Origin: Mediterranea sp. (in: CFB group bacteria)
GTDB lineage: Bacteria > Bacteroidota > Bacteroidia > Bacteroidales > Bacteroidaceae
Reading direction: 5' to 3'
Length of the DNA: 49,026 bases
Assembly (NCBI GenBank): GCA_031262385.1
Contig: JAISHU010000104.1
Location: 1-49,026, forward strand
Position 1 is the stretch's first letter. Each line of letters starts with the position of its first letter. The notes below the pieces were generated by a model that was given only the letters and a program-made list of their open reading frames with translations, did not search any database and was not told the DNA's origin. A program made the position numbers and the translations under genes. Below are positions 1 to 10,019 of this stretch, piece by piece.

Positions 1-189
1 CAGGATTACTACTTTGCCGCCCTGCGCCGCCTGCTCAAAGAGGGACGCCTGCACGAAGAAGATATGGTGGGATACCTCAGCAGCGGTAAGGCAGGTACGC
101 AAACTTCGTTCCTTGAAATTAACGTGGTGGGTGACGCATTGAAATATGCCGGCGAAAGCGTGCTTCCCAACAAGAACCGCTACCTGTGA
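1..189 (+). CDS. C-terminal fragment of an unidentified protein (truncated by window edge)
   Basis: Open frame 1 from base 1 to TGA at 187-189 (…GYLSSGKAGTQTSFLEINVVGDALKYAGESVLPNKNRYL*); family not recognised; stop overlaps the GTG start of the next gene. Confidence 0.6.
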   Translation, partial: QDYYFAALRRLLKEGRLHEEDMVGYLSSGKAGTQTSFLEINVVGDALKYAGESVLPNKNRYL

Positions 190-809
190 CACTCGATGAC
201 TACATTTTGCAGCACATCGACGAGGAGAGCGATTACCTAAAGGCACTCTATCGCGACACGCACCTCAAATTGCTCTATCCGCGCATGGCGTCGGGGCATT
301 TGCAGGGACGGATACTGAAGATGCTTGTGCGGATGATGCGTCCCCGACGAGTGCTGGAGATTGGTACGTATAGCGGATATTCCGCCCTTTGCATGGCAGA
401 AGGCTTGCCGAACGACGGACATCTCTACACCTTCGAGATAAACGACGAACAGGAAGAGTTTACCCGCCCGTGGCTGGAAGGCTCGCCCTACGCCGATAAG
501 ATAACATTTTACATAGGCGATGCGCTGCAACTGGCACCCCACTTGGGCGAAACGTTCGACCTGACCTTTATCGACGGCGATAAGCGAAAGTACACCGACT
601 ACTACGAGATGGCACTTTCGCTGACTACCGACGGTGGTTTCTTGATTGCGGACAACACCCTATGGGACGGACATGTGATAGACCCTGATATGCGCGATGC
701 ACAAACCATGAGCATCCGTACGTTTAACGACACCGTAAAACAAGACCCACGGGTGGAAAAGGTAATCCTCCCCCTGCGCGACGGATTGACGGTGATAAGA
801 AAAAAATAG
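186..809 (+). CDS. Class I SAM-dependent O-methyltransferase (caffeoyl-CoA OMT-like)
   Basis: VLEIGTYSGYSALCMAEGL, DLTFIDGDKRKYTDYYE, GGFLIADNTLWDG motifs. Confidence 0.9.
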   Translation: MTLDDYILQHIDEESDYLKALYRDTHLKLLYPRMASGHLQGRILKMLVRMMRPRRVLEIGTYSGYSALCMAEGLPNDGHLYTFEINDEQEEFTRPWLEGSPYADKITFYIGDALQLAPHLGETFDLTFIDGDKRKYTDYYEMALSLTTDGGFLIADNTLWDGHVIDPDMRDAQTMSIRTFNDTVKQDPRVEKVILPLRDGLTVIRKK

Positions 810-872
810 ACCTGTCACCGCTTCCTCATAACTCATAAATTCATAACTTAAAAAACTTATAAACTCATCCAA

Positions 873-1205
873 ATGGAAACTACCAGACAGAATAAGATAG
901 CCCGTCTGCTTCAGAAAGAGCTAAGCGAAATATTTCTGCTACAGGCAAAATCCATGCACGGCATGTTGGTATCGGTAAGTGCGGTACGCATCAGTCCCGA
1001 CCTCAGTGTGGCACGTGCCTATCTCAGTATCTTTCCGTCCGAAAAGGCGGAAGAAACGATACAAAGCATCAACAAAAACATGAAGTCCATTCGCTACGAA
1101 CTGGGCACACGTGTACGCCATCAGCTCCGCATCATCCCCGAGCTGAAATTCTTTGTGGACGATTCGCTGGATTATCTGGAAAAGATTGACGAGTTGCTCA
1201 AGTGA
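873..1205 (+). CDS. rbfA: 30S ribosome-binding factor RbfA
   Basis: 110 aa, METTRQNKIARLLQKELSEIF…ISPDLSVARAYLSIFP…RHQLRIIPELKFFVDDSLDY. Confidence 0.93.
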   Translation: METTRQNKIARLLQKELSEIFLLQAKSMHGMLVSVSAVRISPDLSVARAYLSIFPSEKAEETIQSINKNMKSIRYELGTRVRHQLRIIPELKFFVDDSLDYLEKIDELLK

Positions 1206-2428
1206 ACCTACCGTTCTACATTGCCCGCCGCTACCTCTTCTCCAAAAAGAAGCACAATGCCGTCAATATCATCTCGGCCGTATCGGTGTGCGGGGTGACA
1301 TTGGCTGCACTGGCAATGGTGTGCACCCTTTCGGTATTCAACGGCTTTCAGGAAATGGTAGCCGGTTTGTTTACCGCTTTCGACCCACAACTCAAAATTA
1401 CCGTGCGCCAAGGCAAGGTGTTCAATCCCGATGACTCCCTGCTTTTACAGGTGCGCGCACTGCCCGAAGTGGCACTCTGCACCGAGACACTCGAAGAAAA
1501 CGCCATGGTACAATACAAGAACAACCAAGCCATGGTTACCATTAAAGGAGTGGAGGACAGCTTTCAGGAACTTACCGACATCGACAGTCTGCTGTTTGGC
1601 GCGGGAACGTTTCTGTTGCACGACTCTGTGGTGGAATACGGCATCATGGGTGCCGAACTTATCTCGCTACTGGGTACAGGCATTCAGCATGTCGATCCGC
1701 TGCAAGTCTATGCTCCCAAGCGGCAAGCACGGGTCAACATTGCCAATCCGTTGACCTCCTTCAATCGTGGTTATCTCTTTTCGCCCGGCGCGGTGTTTGT
1801 GGTAGGACAATCCGAATACGACGGGCACTACATTCTCACTTCGCTGCCATTTGCCCGTCAATTGTTCGATTACGACCACGAAGTATCAGCCCTTGAGCTG
1901 AAGCTGAAGCCCGATGCATCCGAGGCGGCAGTAGAAAAAAAGATAGCCCGCATGCTGGGCGAAACGTATGTGGTGGAAAACCGCTACGAACAACAAGCCG
2001 ATGTGTTTCGCGTAATGGAGATTGAGAAGATGGTCTCTTACTTGTTCCTTGTATTCATTCTGGTGGTGGCTTGCTTCAATATCATCGGCTCACTCTCCAT
2101 GTTGATTCTGGATAAGCGCGAGGACGTGGAAACGTTGCGTCATCTGGGTGCCGACAACCGACTGATAGCCCGTGTCTTTCTGTTCGAGGGTTGTTTGATT
2201 TCCCTTTTCGGTGCTCTTGTCGGCATCGTACTGGGGGTATTGCTTTGTTATTTGCAACAGACCTTCGGACTTATTTCGCTGGGTGGCGGTAACGGCAGCT
2301 TTATTGTGGATGCCTATCCTGTAAGCGTGCATGCCACCGACGTATTACTGGTATTCGCCACAGTGGTGGTGGTAGGATTCCTGTCGGTGTGGTATCCGGT
2401 GCGATACTTTACACGGAGATTGTTGTAA
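1202..2428 (+). CDS. FtsX-like / LolC-LolE-type ABC transporter permease
   Basis: N-terminal PFYIARRYLFSKKKHNAVNIIS, C-terminal TM segments with DKREDVETLRHLGA. Confidence 0.9.
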   Translation: MNLPFYIARRYLFSKKKHNAVNIISAVSVCGVTLAALAMVCTLSVFNGFQEMVAGLFTAFDPQLKITVRQGKVFNPDDSLLLQVRALPEVALCTETLEENAMVQYKNNQAMVTIKGVEDSFQELTDIDSLLFGAGTFLLHDSVVEYGIMGAELISLLGTGIQHVDPLQVYAPKRQARVNIANPLTSFNRGYLFSPGAVFVVGQSEYDGHYILTSLPFARQLFDYDHEVSALELKLKPDASEAAVEKKIARMLGETYVVENRYEQQADVFRVMEIEKMVSYLFLVFILVVACFNIIGSLSMLILDKREDVETLRHLGADNRLIARVFLFEGCLISLFGALVGIVLGVLLCYLQQTFGLISLGGGNGSFIVDAYPVSVHATDVLLVFATVVVVGFLSVWYPVRYFTRRLL

Positions 2429-2526
2429 AATAGCCATTCACTTTAGTTGACGGAAAGAACTATTATTTCTACCTTTGCCGTCACAACAAACCTAATTTCT
2501 TACACGACTAACGAATTATTACGACA

Positions 2527-3477
2527 ATGCAACTGTTTAAAAACATCTTAATCGGTATCTGTTATAAGCGTTGGAGCTTGTATGTCTCTTTGCTTTATCT
2601 GATAAGAAAAGTCTTACAAGTGCTTCATTGTAGAAGCAATGGTTTCTCAACGTATTATGTAAAAGCCAACAATAAAAATTTCGTCAAGAACTGGCTCAAA
2701 AAAAGTAATGGCACTGCGTACTTCGACTTTGTGGTAGCTAAAATGCCTAACTGCTCTGAATCCAAAGGCATGTTAACCTCTCTGACTTATGCCTTTGATG
2801 ATATCTATCTTATTCCTGTATTTTTCAACGAAAACTATGATTCTCGTCTATTCGGACGACTTGACCCTGCTCTGCCCGAAGGTCCCTATTGTTATACAAA
2901 TAAGGCTCTTGACATAGATGTGACCCTGCATAAAGGAGATGTGGTTATTGATGCGGGAGCATGGATCGGCGATTTTAGTGCATATGCATCTGCGAAAGGG
3001 GCTATATGCTATGCCTTCGAACCGGTAAGCTCCACACAAGAGTGGCTGAAACAGACTATCAACCTCAACAAACAAGCCGAAGGAAAGATTATTCCGGTTC
3101 AACAAGCTTTGAGCAATCATACCGGCGAAATGGAAATATCCATAACAGAACATGGCGGCGGAGTTGTTAACTCAATCACACAAACTGTCGGTTTAAAAGG
3201 TGAAATAATACAACTGACTACAATAGATCGATTTGTTGAAGATAAGAATATTAATTGTGTAGATTTTATCAAAGCCGACATTGAAGGTGCCGAAAGGGAT
3301 ATGCTTCGCGGTGCGACTGACACTCTCCGGCGTTTTGCTCCGAAATTAGCAATTTGTACCTACCATCTTCCGGATGATCCGCAAGTGCTTACGCAAATAA
3401 TCATGGAGGCAAATCCGAAGTATCGAATCGCTTATACAAAGCACAAACTGTTTGCCGTTGCAGAACGGGAAATCTGA
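2527..3477 (+). CDS. FkbM family methyltransferase
   Basis: VVIDAGAWIGDFSAYASAKGAICYAFEP … VDFIKADIEGAERDMLRGA. Confidence 0.88.
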   Translation: MQLFKNILIGICYKRWSLYVSLLYLIRKVLQVLHCRSNGFSTYYVKANNKNFVKNWLKKSNGTAYFDFVVAKMPNCSESKGMLTSLTYAFDDIYLIPVFFNENYDSRLFGRLDPALPEGPYCYTNKALDIDVTLHKGDVVIDAGAWIGDFSAYASAKGAICYAFEPVSSTQEWLKQTINLNKQAEGKIIPVQQALSNHTGEMEISITEHGGGVVNSITQTVGLKGEIIQLTTIDRFVEDKNINCVDFIKADIEGAERDMLRGATDTLRRFAPKLAICTYHLPDDPQVLTQIIMEANPKYRIAYTKHKLFAVAEREI

Positions 3478-3573
3478 TCACACCGTTATACGGGAACTAT
3501 CTGCCCAAGCGCATAAGTATGCCGGGCTACTGATTAAACATCTGAATCTTTAAACACTTACGACTACATCGTT

Positions 3574-4692
3574 ATGCCTAATCTACCTAATATATCTATA
3601 ATCTTTGCATTTAGAGACAGGGATTATTTACGCGTAAAACGCTGCCTTGATTCATTGGCAGAACAAACCTATAAAGATATTGAAGTACTGTTTATTGACT
3701 ATGGAAGTCAGCGCAATACAAAACAGTGCATCTCTGAATTAGTGAAATCATACTCCTTTACCAAGTATCTGTACATATACACAGAAGGAATGATCTGGAA
3801 TAAACCACATGCCCTGAATATCGGTATTCAAAAAGCAATATCTCCCTATATTCTTATAGGTGATATTGACCTGATATACTCAACTCAAGCCATAGATGCA
3901 TTATGGAACAACAGAGACAAAGAGGGTGTAGTTTGCCCTGAAGTATTGAATTTATTACCTAAAAACATGAGTATGCGTAACTTAAAAAGCACGAACGACA
4001 TACGGGCGTTTCTTTTAGTCCGGAGGGAAGTGCTCATTCAAATAAGAGGTTTTGACGAATACTATTGCTTCTGGGGTGTAGAAGATAGAGATCTGTACAG
4101 CAGGCTGACATATGTTATGAGAATGCCTTGTATGCTGCTTGATGAAACAAAATGCCGGATATATCATCAATGGCACCCGATTGTTTCGGATAGAAAGAAA
4201 GGCTTCTTTCCGGATAGATGGTGGGATGATATGAATATTTATTATGCAATCAATATCAATAATGTGATACGAAATACAGAAGGATGGGGGCGGCTATTGA
4301 CCGAGGAAGACCGTCCTATATTCACTGCGATAGAGACTTCTTACGATATTCCATATACAATTGCAAACTCATATCAGAAAGCATCTGTTTATGAAAGTAT
4401 TATCACCTCTGTCATGCAGTTAAAACAGAATGAATGTTTGTCGGTTCGTGTACGAATCCCCAAACACTATCGGCTACTCTATAAGTCATTGCATTTTATC
4501 AACTCCATTCTACGCAAAATAAGGTTTCCTGTCGGATTCGACGAAATGACAAGCGTTGAGCGGGAACGTTTTTTTTATCCGCGATATGACATTCTTTACC
4601 TCATTTGGCATCTCATAAAAAAGGAAGGACTTATTCGGGATTACCACATTCAATCCCAGAAAGACCAAATCACGATAAAGCTCATGCGATAA
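3574..4692 (+). CDS. Glycosyltransferase family 2 (with galactosyltransferase-like C-terminal motif)
   Basis: ISIIFAFRDRDYLRVKRCLDSLAEQTYKDIEVLFIDYGS, IGDIDLIY, FWGVEDRDLYSRL. Confidence 0.87.
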   Translation: MPNLPNISIIFAFRDRDYLRVKRCLDSLAEQTYKDIEVLFIDYGSQRNTKQCISELVKSYSFTKYLYIYTEGMIWNKPHALNIGIQKAISPYILIGDIDLIYSTQAIDALWNNRDKEGVVCPEVLNLLPKNMSMRNLKSTNDIRAFLLVRREVLIQIRGFDEYYCFWGVEDRDLYSRLTYVMRMPCMLLDETKCRIYHQWHPIVSDRKKGFFPDRWWDDMNIYYAININNVIRNTEGWGRLLTEEDRPIFTAIETSYDIPYTIANSYQKASVYESIITSVMQLKQNECLSVRVRIPKHYRLLYKSLHFINSILRKIRFPVGFDEMTSVERERFFYPRYDILYLIWHLIKKEGLIRDYHIQSQKDQITIKLMR

Positions 4693-4696
4693 ATCT

Positions 4697-4734
4697 GACA
4701 AAGGGGATGACTCGCATGAATCATCCCCTTTGTC
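4697..4734. terminator. Bidirectional hairpin terminator between convergent genes
   Basis: GACAAAGGGGATGA / TCATCCCCTTTGTC perfect 14-bp arms, 10-nt loop. Confidence 0.8.
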
Positions 4735-4755
4735 GTTACAGTCTCTTCGACCGGC

Positions 4756-6144
4756 TTATTTTGCCAAGTCTGCAATCACCTGCATAATCTGCTCACCGAT
4801 TTCTTCGGCAGCTTCTTGTGTGGAAGCTTCGCTGTACACACGGATAATGGGCTCGGTATTGCTTTTGCGCAAGTGCACCCATTTGTCGGCGAAGTCAATC
4901 TTCACACCGTCAATGTCGTTCACCTCTTCGCTGGCATAGAGTGCTTTCATTTTGGCAAGGATAGCATCTACGTCGGTATCGGGGGTGAGGTCGATGCGGT
5001 TCTTTGCCATGAAGTATGCGGGATAGGAGGCGCGCAGTTCGGTCATGGTTTTGCCTTCGTGCGCCAGATGACTAAGGAACAAAGCAATGCCCACCAGTGC
5101 GTCGCGTCCGTAGTGCGAAGCGGGATAGATAACACCGCCGTTGCCTTCACCGCCAATGACGGCGCCTACCTCTTTCATTTTGGCTACCACGTTGACTTCG
5201 CCCACAGCCGAAGCAGAATATTGCTGTCCGTATTTGCGGGTAATGTCGCGCAGTGCTCGGGTAGAGCTGAGGTTCGACACGGTATTGCCCGGTGTGTGTT
5301 TCAACACATAGTCGGCTACACTTACCAGCGTGTACTCTTCGCCGTACATGGTACCATCTTGACTAATCATTGCCAGACGGTCTACGTCGGGGTCTACCAC
5401 AAAGGCTACATCGGCTACCCCTTTGCTCATCAGTCCCATGATATCGCCCAAGTTCTTCTCCAACGGTTCGGGGTTGTGTTGAAACTCGCCCGTAGGTTCG
5501 CAGTAAAGCTTCTCAATGTGCTTCACGCCCAACTGTTCCAGCAGTTGCGGCAAGATGATGCCGCCCACGGAGTTCACACAGTCGATAGCTACGCGGAAAT
5601 CGGCTTTGCGGATGGCTTCTACATCAACCAAGTCGAGTGCCAGTACGGCATCAATATGTTTTTGATTGTAAGTGAGGTCTTTTCGGTAACTGCCCAAATG
5701 GTCTACATCGGCATAGTCGAAAGCTTCGGCTTCGGCAATGCGCAGCACCTCATTTCCTTCGGCGGCATTGAGGAACTCGCCGCGTTCGTTGAGCAGCTTC
5801 AGTGCATTCCACTGTTTGGGATTGTGCGACGCAGTAAGGATGATACCTCCTGCGGCACCTTCCATGGTAACGGCGAGTTCGGTGGTAGGTGTAGTAGCAA
5901 GGTCGATGTCTACTACATCCCAGCCCATTCCCATGAGCGTGCCTACAACGACGTTTTTCACCATTTCGCCCGAGATGCGGGCGTCGCGTCCGACAACAAT
6001 TTTATTGCTTTCCACCGTAGCGTTGCGACGGATAAGCGTAGCATAAGCAGAGGTAAATTTCACAATGTCGAGAGGATTCAGTCCCTCTCCCGCACCGCCG
6101 CCAATAGTGCCGCGGATGCCCGAGATTGATTTAATTAGGGTCAT
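4756..6144 (-). CDS. glmM: Phosphoglucosamine mutase
   Basis: SGIRGTIGG, TASHNPKQWNALKLLNERGEFL, DPDVDRLAMI, GEGNGGVIYP, RKSNTEPIIRVYSEA. Confidence 0.93.
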   Translation of the reverse strand: MTLIKSISGIRGTIGGGAGEGLNPLDIVKFTSAYATLIRRNATVESNKIVVGRDARISGEMVKNVVVGTLMGMGWDVVDIDLATTPTTELAVTMEGAAGGIILTASHNPKQWNALKLLNERGEFLNAAEGNEVLRIAEAEAFDYADVDHLGSYRKDLTYNQKHIDAVLALDLVDVEAIRKADFRVAIDCVNSVGGIILPQLLEQLGVKHIEKLYCEPTGEFQHNPEPLEKNLGDIMGLMSKGVADVAFVVDPDVDRLAMISQDGTMYGEEYTLVSVADYVLKHTPGNTVSNLSSTRALRDITRKYGQQYSASAVGEVNVVAKMKEVGAVIGGEGNGGVIYPASHYGRDALVGIALFLSHLAHEGKTMTELRASYPAYFMAKNRIDLTPDTDVDAILAKMKALYASEEVNDIDGVKIDFADKWVHLRKSNTEPIIRVYSEASTQEAAEEIGEQIMQVIADLAK

Positions 6145-6749
6145 TATTTATAAATTTGATATTTGCGTATATCGTAAAAATAAGGATAGACATATTGTAT
6201 AGCCGTCTGGTGTCCCATTTTAGAGGGGACGATGAGGCGTACATGCGCTTTGTCGTGAATGTAGTTCAACGGCACCAGCCAGCCGGCAGGAACTGCCGAG
6301 CCGTAGTATTGCAACATGTAACCTTCGGTAAAGAGTCCGGCAATGGAACTGCTACTTACCGTGTAGCGGAACGCGTCGACCGTTTCGGGCGAGTTGAGGT
6401 TAGACAGCGTGGTGTCTTTCTCTATCAGTCCGTACTCCATGAAACGTACCAAGATAACATCGTTTGCTTTGATGGTGTCGGTAGACGTCGAATCGCTAAC
6501 AATTTGCATATAGACGCCGCTTGCCAGTTGCACGTATTCGTTTGCCTCGGGACTGGCGTCGGTGGTCGAGTCGTTTGCGTAAAACTCACTCTGTGAAATC
6601 ACATGAATGTTGTTGGCTTCAATAAACTGTGCTATGGCATCTTTCTCTTCTTCCAGCATCTCTGCATAAGATTTGGTATCGCTGCACGACTGTATGGCAG
6701 CGCCCAACAGTAAGAGTAGAATAAAGCATGACGGGATTAAATTCTTCAT
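6144..6749 (-). CDS. DUF4827 family lipoprotein
   Basis: Lipobox-like LLLLLGAAIQSCSD; 201 aa; adjacent to glmM. Confidence 0.75.
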   Translation of the reverse strand: MKNLIPSCFILLLLLGAAIQSCSDTKSYAEMLEEEKDAIAQFIEANNIHVISQSEFYANDSTTDASPEANEYVQLASGVYMQIVSDSTSTDTIKANDVILVRFMEYGLIEKDTTLSNLNSPETVDAFRYTVSSSSIAGLFTEGYMLQYYGSAVPAGWLVPLNYIHDKAHVRLIVPSKMGHQTAIQYVYPYFYDIRKYQIYK

Positions 6750-6788
6750 GAACTATATTTTATATTTTGGCACAAATGTATCGGTTTT

Positions 6789-7826
6789 TTATCCTTCGGC
6801 ATTCAGTAAAGGCTTAAACTTTGCTAATGCTTGTTCCCACACCTGTTTTGCTTCTTCCATGGTTCCGTAAAATTCGCCACCCGAAGCGTTGAGGTGTCCG
6901 CCTCCGTTGAAAAACTCGGCAGCCAGTTGGTTGCAAGGGAAATTACCCACCGAGCGTAGCGAAATCTTTATCATGGGGCGTTCGGTGTCCTCGCGCAGGA
7001 AGCACGACAGCACCACTCCTTTGATGCTAAGCGGTATGTTCACAAAGCCTTCGCTGTCGCCACGTATGTAGCTGAAGTTACTTTGCTCTTTTTTGGTCAG
7101 CGAAATCATGGCGGCACGACTGTCGGGATAGGTCTGCATCTGCGACAGCACATAACCCATCAGTCGCAAGCGGCTTTCCGAATAGGTGTTGTACACCTTG
7201 CGGTAGATATCGTCTTTGTCGATGCCTTTGGAAAGCAATTCGCCAATGATGAAATAGATTTCGCGGTTGTTGGAGTTATAGGTAAAGGCACCCGTATCGG
7301 TAATCATGCCGGTGTAGATACACTGTGCCACTTCGTAGCTGATGTTGTCGAAATCGCCCATGCGGCAGATAAGGCGGAAAATCAATTCGGAAGTCGACGA
7401 TATTTCGGGATGCGAAATGGTGATGTCGCAAAAGGCTTCGGGGTAAAGATGATGATCGATGAGTATCTTCTTGGCAGTGGCATTCTTCACAAAGCCCGCC
7501 AGTGCCTCAATGCGGTTGAGTGCGTTAAAGTCAAGGCAGCAGATGATGTCGGCTTCGCCTATCAGCCGTGCCGCCGCGTCGTGGTGTCGGTCGTAGAACA
7601 AGATGTCTCCGCTTCCCGGCATCCATTTCAGGAAATCGGGGAAGGCGTTGGGCACGATGACACGTACCGATTTGTCTTGCGAAAGCAAATAGTGGAACAA
7701 GCCCAAAGAGGCTCCTATCGCATCGCCATCGGGCGACACATGTCCTATGATGATTATCTTTTCGGCGCGCTCCAACCAACGGGAGAAGCGGTCTATTTTC
7801 GATTGATCTATGACTTTAGTCAGCAT
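6789..7826 (-). CDS. DHH/DHHA1 phosphoesterase (NrnA-like oligoribonuclease / pAp phosphatase)
   Basis: IIGHVSPDGDAIGASLGL, ILIDHHLYPE, GGGHLNASGGEF. Confidence 0.92.
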   Translation of the reverse strand: MLTKVIDQSKIDRFSRWLERAEKIIIIGHVSPDGDAIGASLGLFHYLLSQDKSVRVIVPNAFPDFLKWMPGSGDILFYDRHHDAAARLIGEADIICCLDFNALNRIEALAGFVKNATAKKILIDHHLYPEAFCDITISHPEISSTSELIFRLICRMGDFDNISYEVAQCIYTGMITDTGAFTYNSNNREIYFIIGELLSKGIDKDDIYRKVYNTYSESRLRLMGYVLSQMQTYPDSRAAMISLTKKEQSNFSYIRGDSEGFVNIPLSIKGVVLSCFLREDTERPMIKISLRSVGNFPCNQLAAEFFNGGGHLNASGGEFYGTMEEAKQVWEQALAKFKPLLNAEG

Positions 7827-7918
7827 ATTGTTTTGTTATTCACTGGTTTTGAGAGCGCAAAAGTACAATAAAAAGGAGAATGGCGTGTGAATAATCTATA
7901 TTATTCGGGAAAAGGAAT

Positions 7919-7926
7919 TACTTTTG
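7919..7926 (+). promoter_or_regulatory. Bacteroidetes -7 element TAnnTTTG (TACTTTTG) upstream of GT4 gene
   Basis: Motif match 27 nt before ATG; a divergent minus-strand TACTTTTG lies at about 7857-7864 for the DHH gene. Confidence 0.6.
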
Positions 7927-7952
7927 CGCCTAAATATAAATAGGTAATCGCC

Positions 7953-9218
7953 ATGCGGATATTGTTAGTTAATACATCCGAACGAATAGGGGGCGCTGCC
8001 GTAGCAGCCGGCCGATTAGTAGAAGCACTGAAGAACAACGGTGTAAAAACCAAGTTGTTGGTGCGCGATAAACAAACCGACCACATTGATGTGGTACCAC
8101 TCAACCATAGTTGGCAATTGTTGTGGAAGTTCGTATGGGAGCGCATCGTCATCTGGCGTGCCAACCGTTTCAAAAAACATCATCTCTTTGCGGTAGACAT
8201 TGCCAATACGGGTACCGACATCACCACACTGCCCGAATTTAAACAAGCCGACATCGTACATCTTCACTGGATTAACCAAGGCATGCTTTCGCTGAAAAAT
8301 ATCGAAAAGATATTGGCTTCGGGTAAACCTGTGGTGTGGACATTGCACGACATGTGGCCTTTTACGGGCATCTGTCACTACGCGGGCAACTGCATCAACT
8401 ACCGCACCGCATGTAATCGTTGCCCTATATTATATGGTGGAGGCGCGAAGAAAGATTTGTCGTATCGCACGTTCCGCCGCAAGAAAGAGCTTTATACGGG
8501 TCGCCGCATCGCCTTTGCAGCATGCAGCCGATGGCTCGAAGGATGCGCCAAGTCGAGCGCGCTGCTGACGGGACAAACCATAGTAAGCATTCCCAATGCC
8601 ATTAACACCAATCTCTTTAAACCTCACAAGAAACAAGAGGCACGTCTGAAGTGCGAACTTCCTACAGAAGGAAAACTCCTGCTGTTCGGTTCGGTGAAGA
8701 TTACCGACGAGCGTAAAGGTGCAAAATACCTGATAGAAGCTTGCCACCTGCTCGCCGAACAGCATCCCGAGCTTACGGAACAGTTGGGCGTGATAGTGCT
8801 CGGCAACTACTCCCGACAGTTGGAACCTCTGCTTCCGTTCAAAGTCTACTCCATGGACTTTATTATCGAAGAGCGCAGGTTGGCGGAAGTCTACAACGCA
8901 GCCGATATCTTTGTGCTTCCGTCGTTGGAAGACAATCTTCCCAATACCATTATGGAAGCTATGGCGTGCGGCGTGCCTTGCGTAAGTTTCCACACGGGCG
9001 GCATCCCCGAAATGATAGACCACTTGCACAACGGATATGTGGCGAGGTATCGTTCGTCCGAAGATCTTGCCGAAGGCATCTATTGGCTACTTACCGACCC
9101 CGAGTACGACACCATTTCCGAACAGGCTTCGCGCAAAGCGGTGTCGAGTTATGCCGAAAGTGTTGTCGCCAAGCGCTACATCGAACTCTACAACAAAGTT
9201 TCCGGTCGCCGTGTATAA
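7953..9218 (+). CDS. Glycosyltransferase family 4
   Basis: MRILLVNTSERIGGAAVAAGRL … WTLHDMWPFTGICHYAGNC … FVLPSLEDNLPNTIMEAMACGVPCVSFHTGGIPEMI. Confidence 0.92.
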   Translation: MRILLVNTSERIGGAAVAAGRLVEALKNNGVKTKLLVRDKQTDHIDVVPLNHSWQLLWKFVWERIVIWRANRFKKHHLFAVDIANTGTDITTLPEFKQADIVHLHWINQGMLSLKNIEKILASGKPVVWTLHDMWPFTGICHYAGNCINYRTACNRCPILYGGGAKKDLSYRTFRRKKELYTGRRIAFAACSRWLEGCAKSSALLTGQTIVSIPNAINTNLFKPHKKQEARLKCELPTEGKLLLFGSVKITDERKGAKYLIEACHLLAEQHPELTEQLGVIVLGNYSRQLEPLLPFKVYSMDFIIEERRLAEVYNAADIFVLPSLEDNLPNTIMEAMACGVPCVSFHTGGIPEMIDHLHNGYVARYRSSEDLAEGIYWLLTDPEYDTISEQASRKAVSSYAESVVAKRYIELYNKVSGRRV

Positions 9219-9957
9219 ATCTGCCACACCCACGTTCAGCATCATCACCGTAACTTACAATGCGGAGGCTGTTCTCGACGATACGTTGCAAAGCGTCATC
9301 GCCCAAAGCTATCATCGTGTGGAATACATCTTGATTGACGGAGCCTCTACCGACGGAACCCTTGCCATAGCCGAAAGATACAAGACACACATCACTCACT
9401 TGGTAAGCGAGCCGGACAAGGGATTGTACGATGCCATGAACAAAGGGCTTGCACTGGCGAGCGGTGATTATGTCTGCTTTCTCAATGCAGGCGATGCGTT
9501 TCATTCGTCGGACACCTTGTTACAGATGGTACATACGTTACCCAAAGGCAGTATGCCCGACATAATATATGGCGAAACAGCGCTGGTGGATGCCCATCGT
9601 CACTTTGTACGCATGCGCCGTCTTTCCACTCCCGAAGTGCTTACTTGGAAGAGTTTTAAGCAAGGTATGTTGGTCAGCCATCAAGCTTTCTTTGCCAAGC
9701 GCACCCTCACCGAACCCTACAACCTGCAATACCGCTTTTCGGCGGACTTTGACTGGTGCATCCGTGTGATGAAAAAGGCGCAAACCTTGCACAACACGCA
9801 CCTCACCCTCATCGACTATTTGGAAGAAGGTATGACTACGCGAAACCGACGCAAGTCGCTCATCGAACGCTTTCGCATCATGGCAGTTTATTACGGATGG
9901 GGAAGTACCGTGGCACGCCACCTTGGGTTTGTGTGGCGGCTGGTGAAGGTGAGGTAG
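9211..9957 (+). CDS. Glycosyltransferase family 2 (WcaA-like)
   Basis: TPTFSIITVTYNAEAVLDDTLQSVIAQSYHRVEYILIDGASTDGT; GTG start at 9211 overlaps the GT4 stop. The ORF track start at 9037 would overlap GT4 by ~180 nt. Confidence 0.87.
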   Translation: MYKSATPTFSIITVTYNAEAVLDDTLQSVIAQSYHRVEYILIDGASTDGTLAIAERYKTHITHLVSEPDKGLYDAMNKGLALASGDYVCFLNAGDAFHSSDTLLQMVHTLPKGSMPDIIYGETALVDAHRHFVRMRRLSTPEVLTWKSFKQGMLVSHQAFFAKRTLTEPYNLQYRFSADFDWCIRVMKKAQTLHNTHLTLIDYLEEGMTTRNRRKSLIERFRIMAVYYGWGSTVARHLGFVWRLVKVR

Positions 9958-10019
9958 TTCTTTAATAGTTGTCGGATAATATCCTGTTTACGCATCAAAA
10001 TGTCACAATATTGCGCTTT

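Noticed and set aside
3478-3573. Possible gene remnant between FkbM and GT2 genes (…TVIRELSAQAHKYAGLLIKHLNL*)
   Set aside because: Short open stretch without start or recognisable family; indistinguishable from chance.
4816-6129. Long antisense ORF (437 aa) opposite glmM; similarly 24140-25303, 40289-41575, 41660-42742 and 43093-44181
   Set aside because: Antisense shadows of clearly recognised genes; translations are His/Val/Gln-rich with no family signature.
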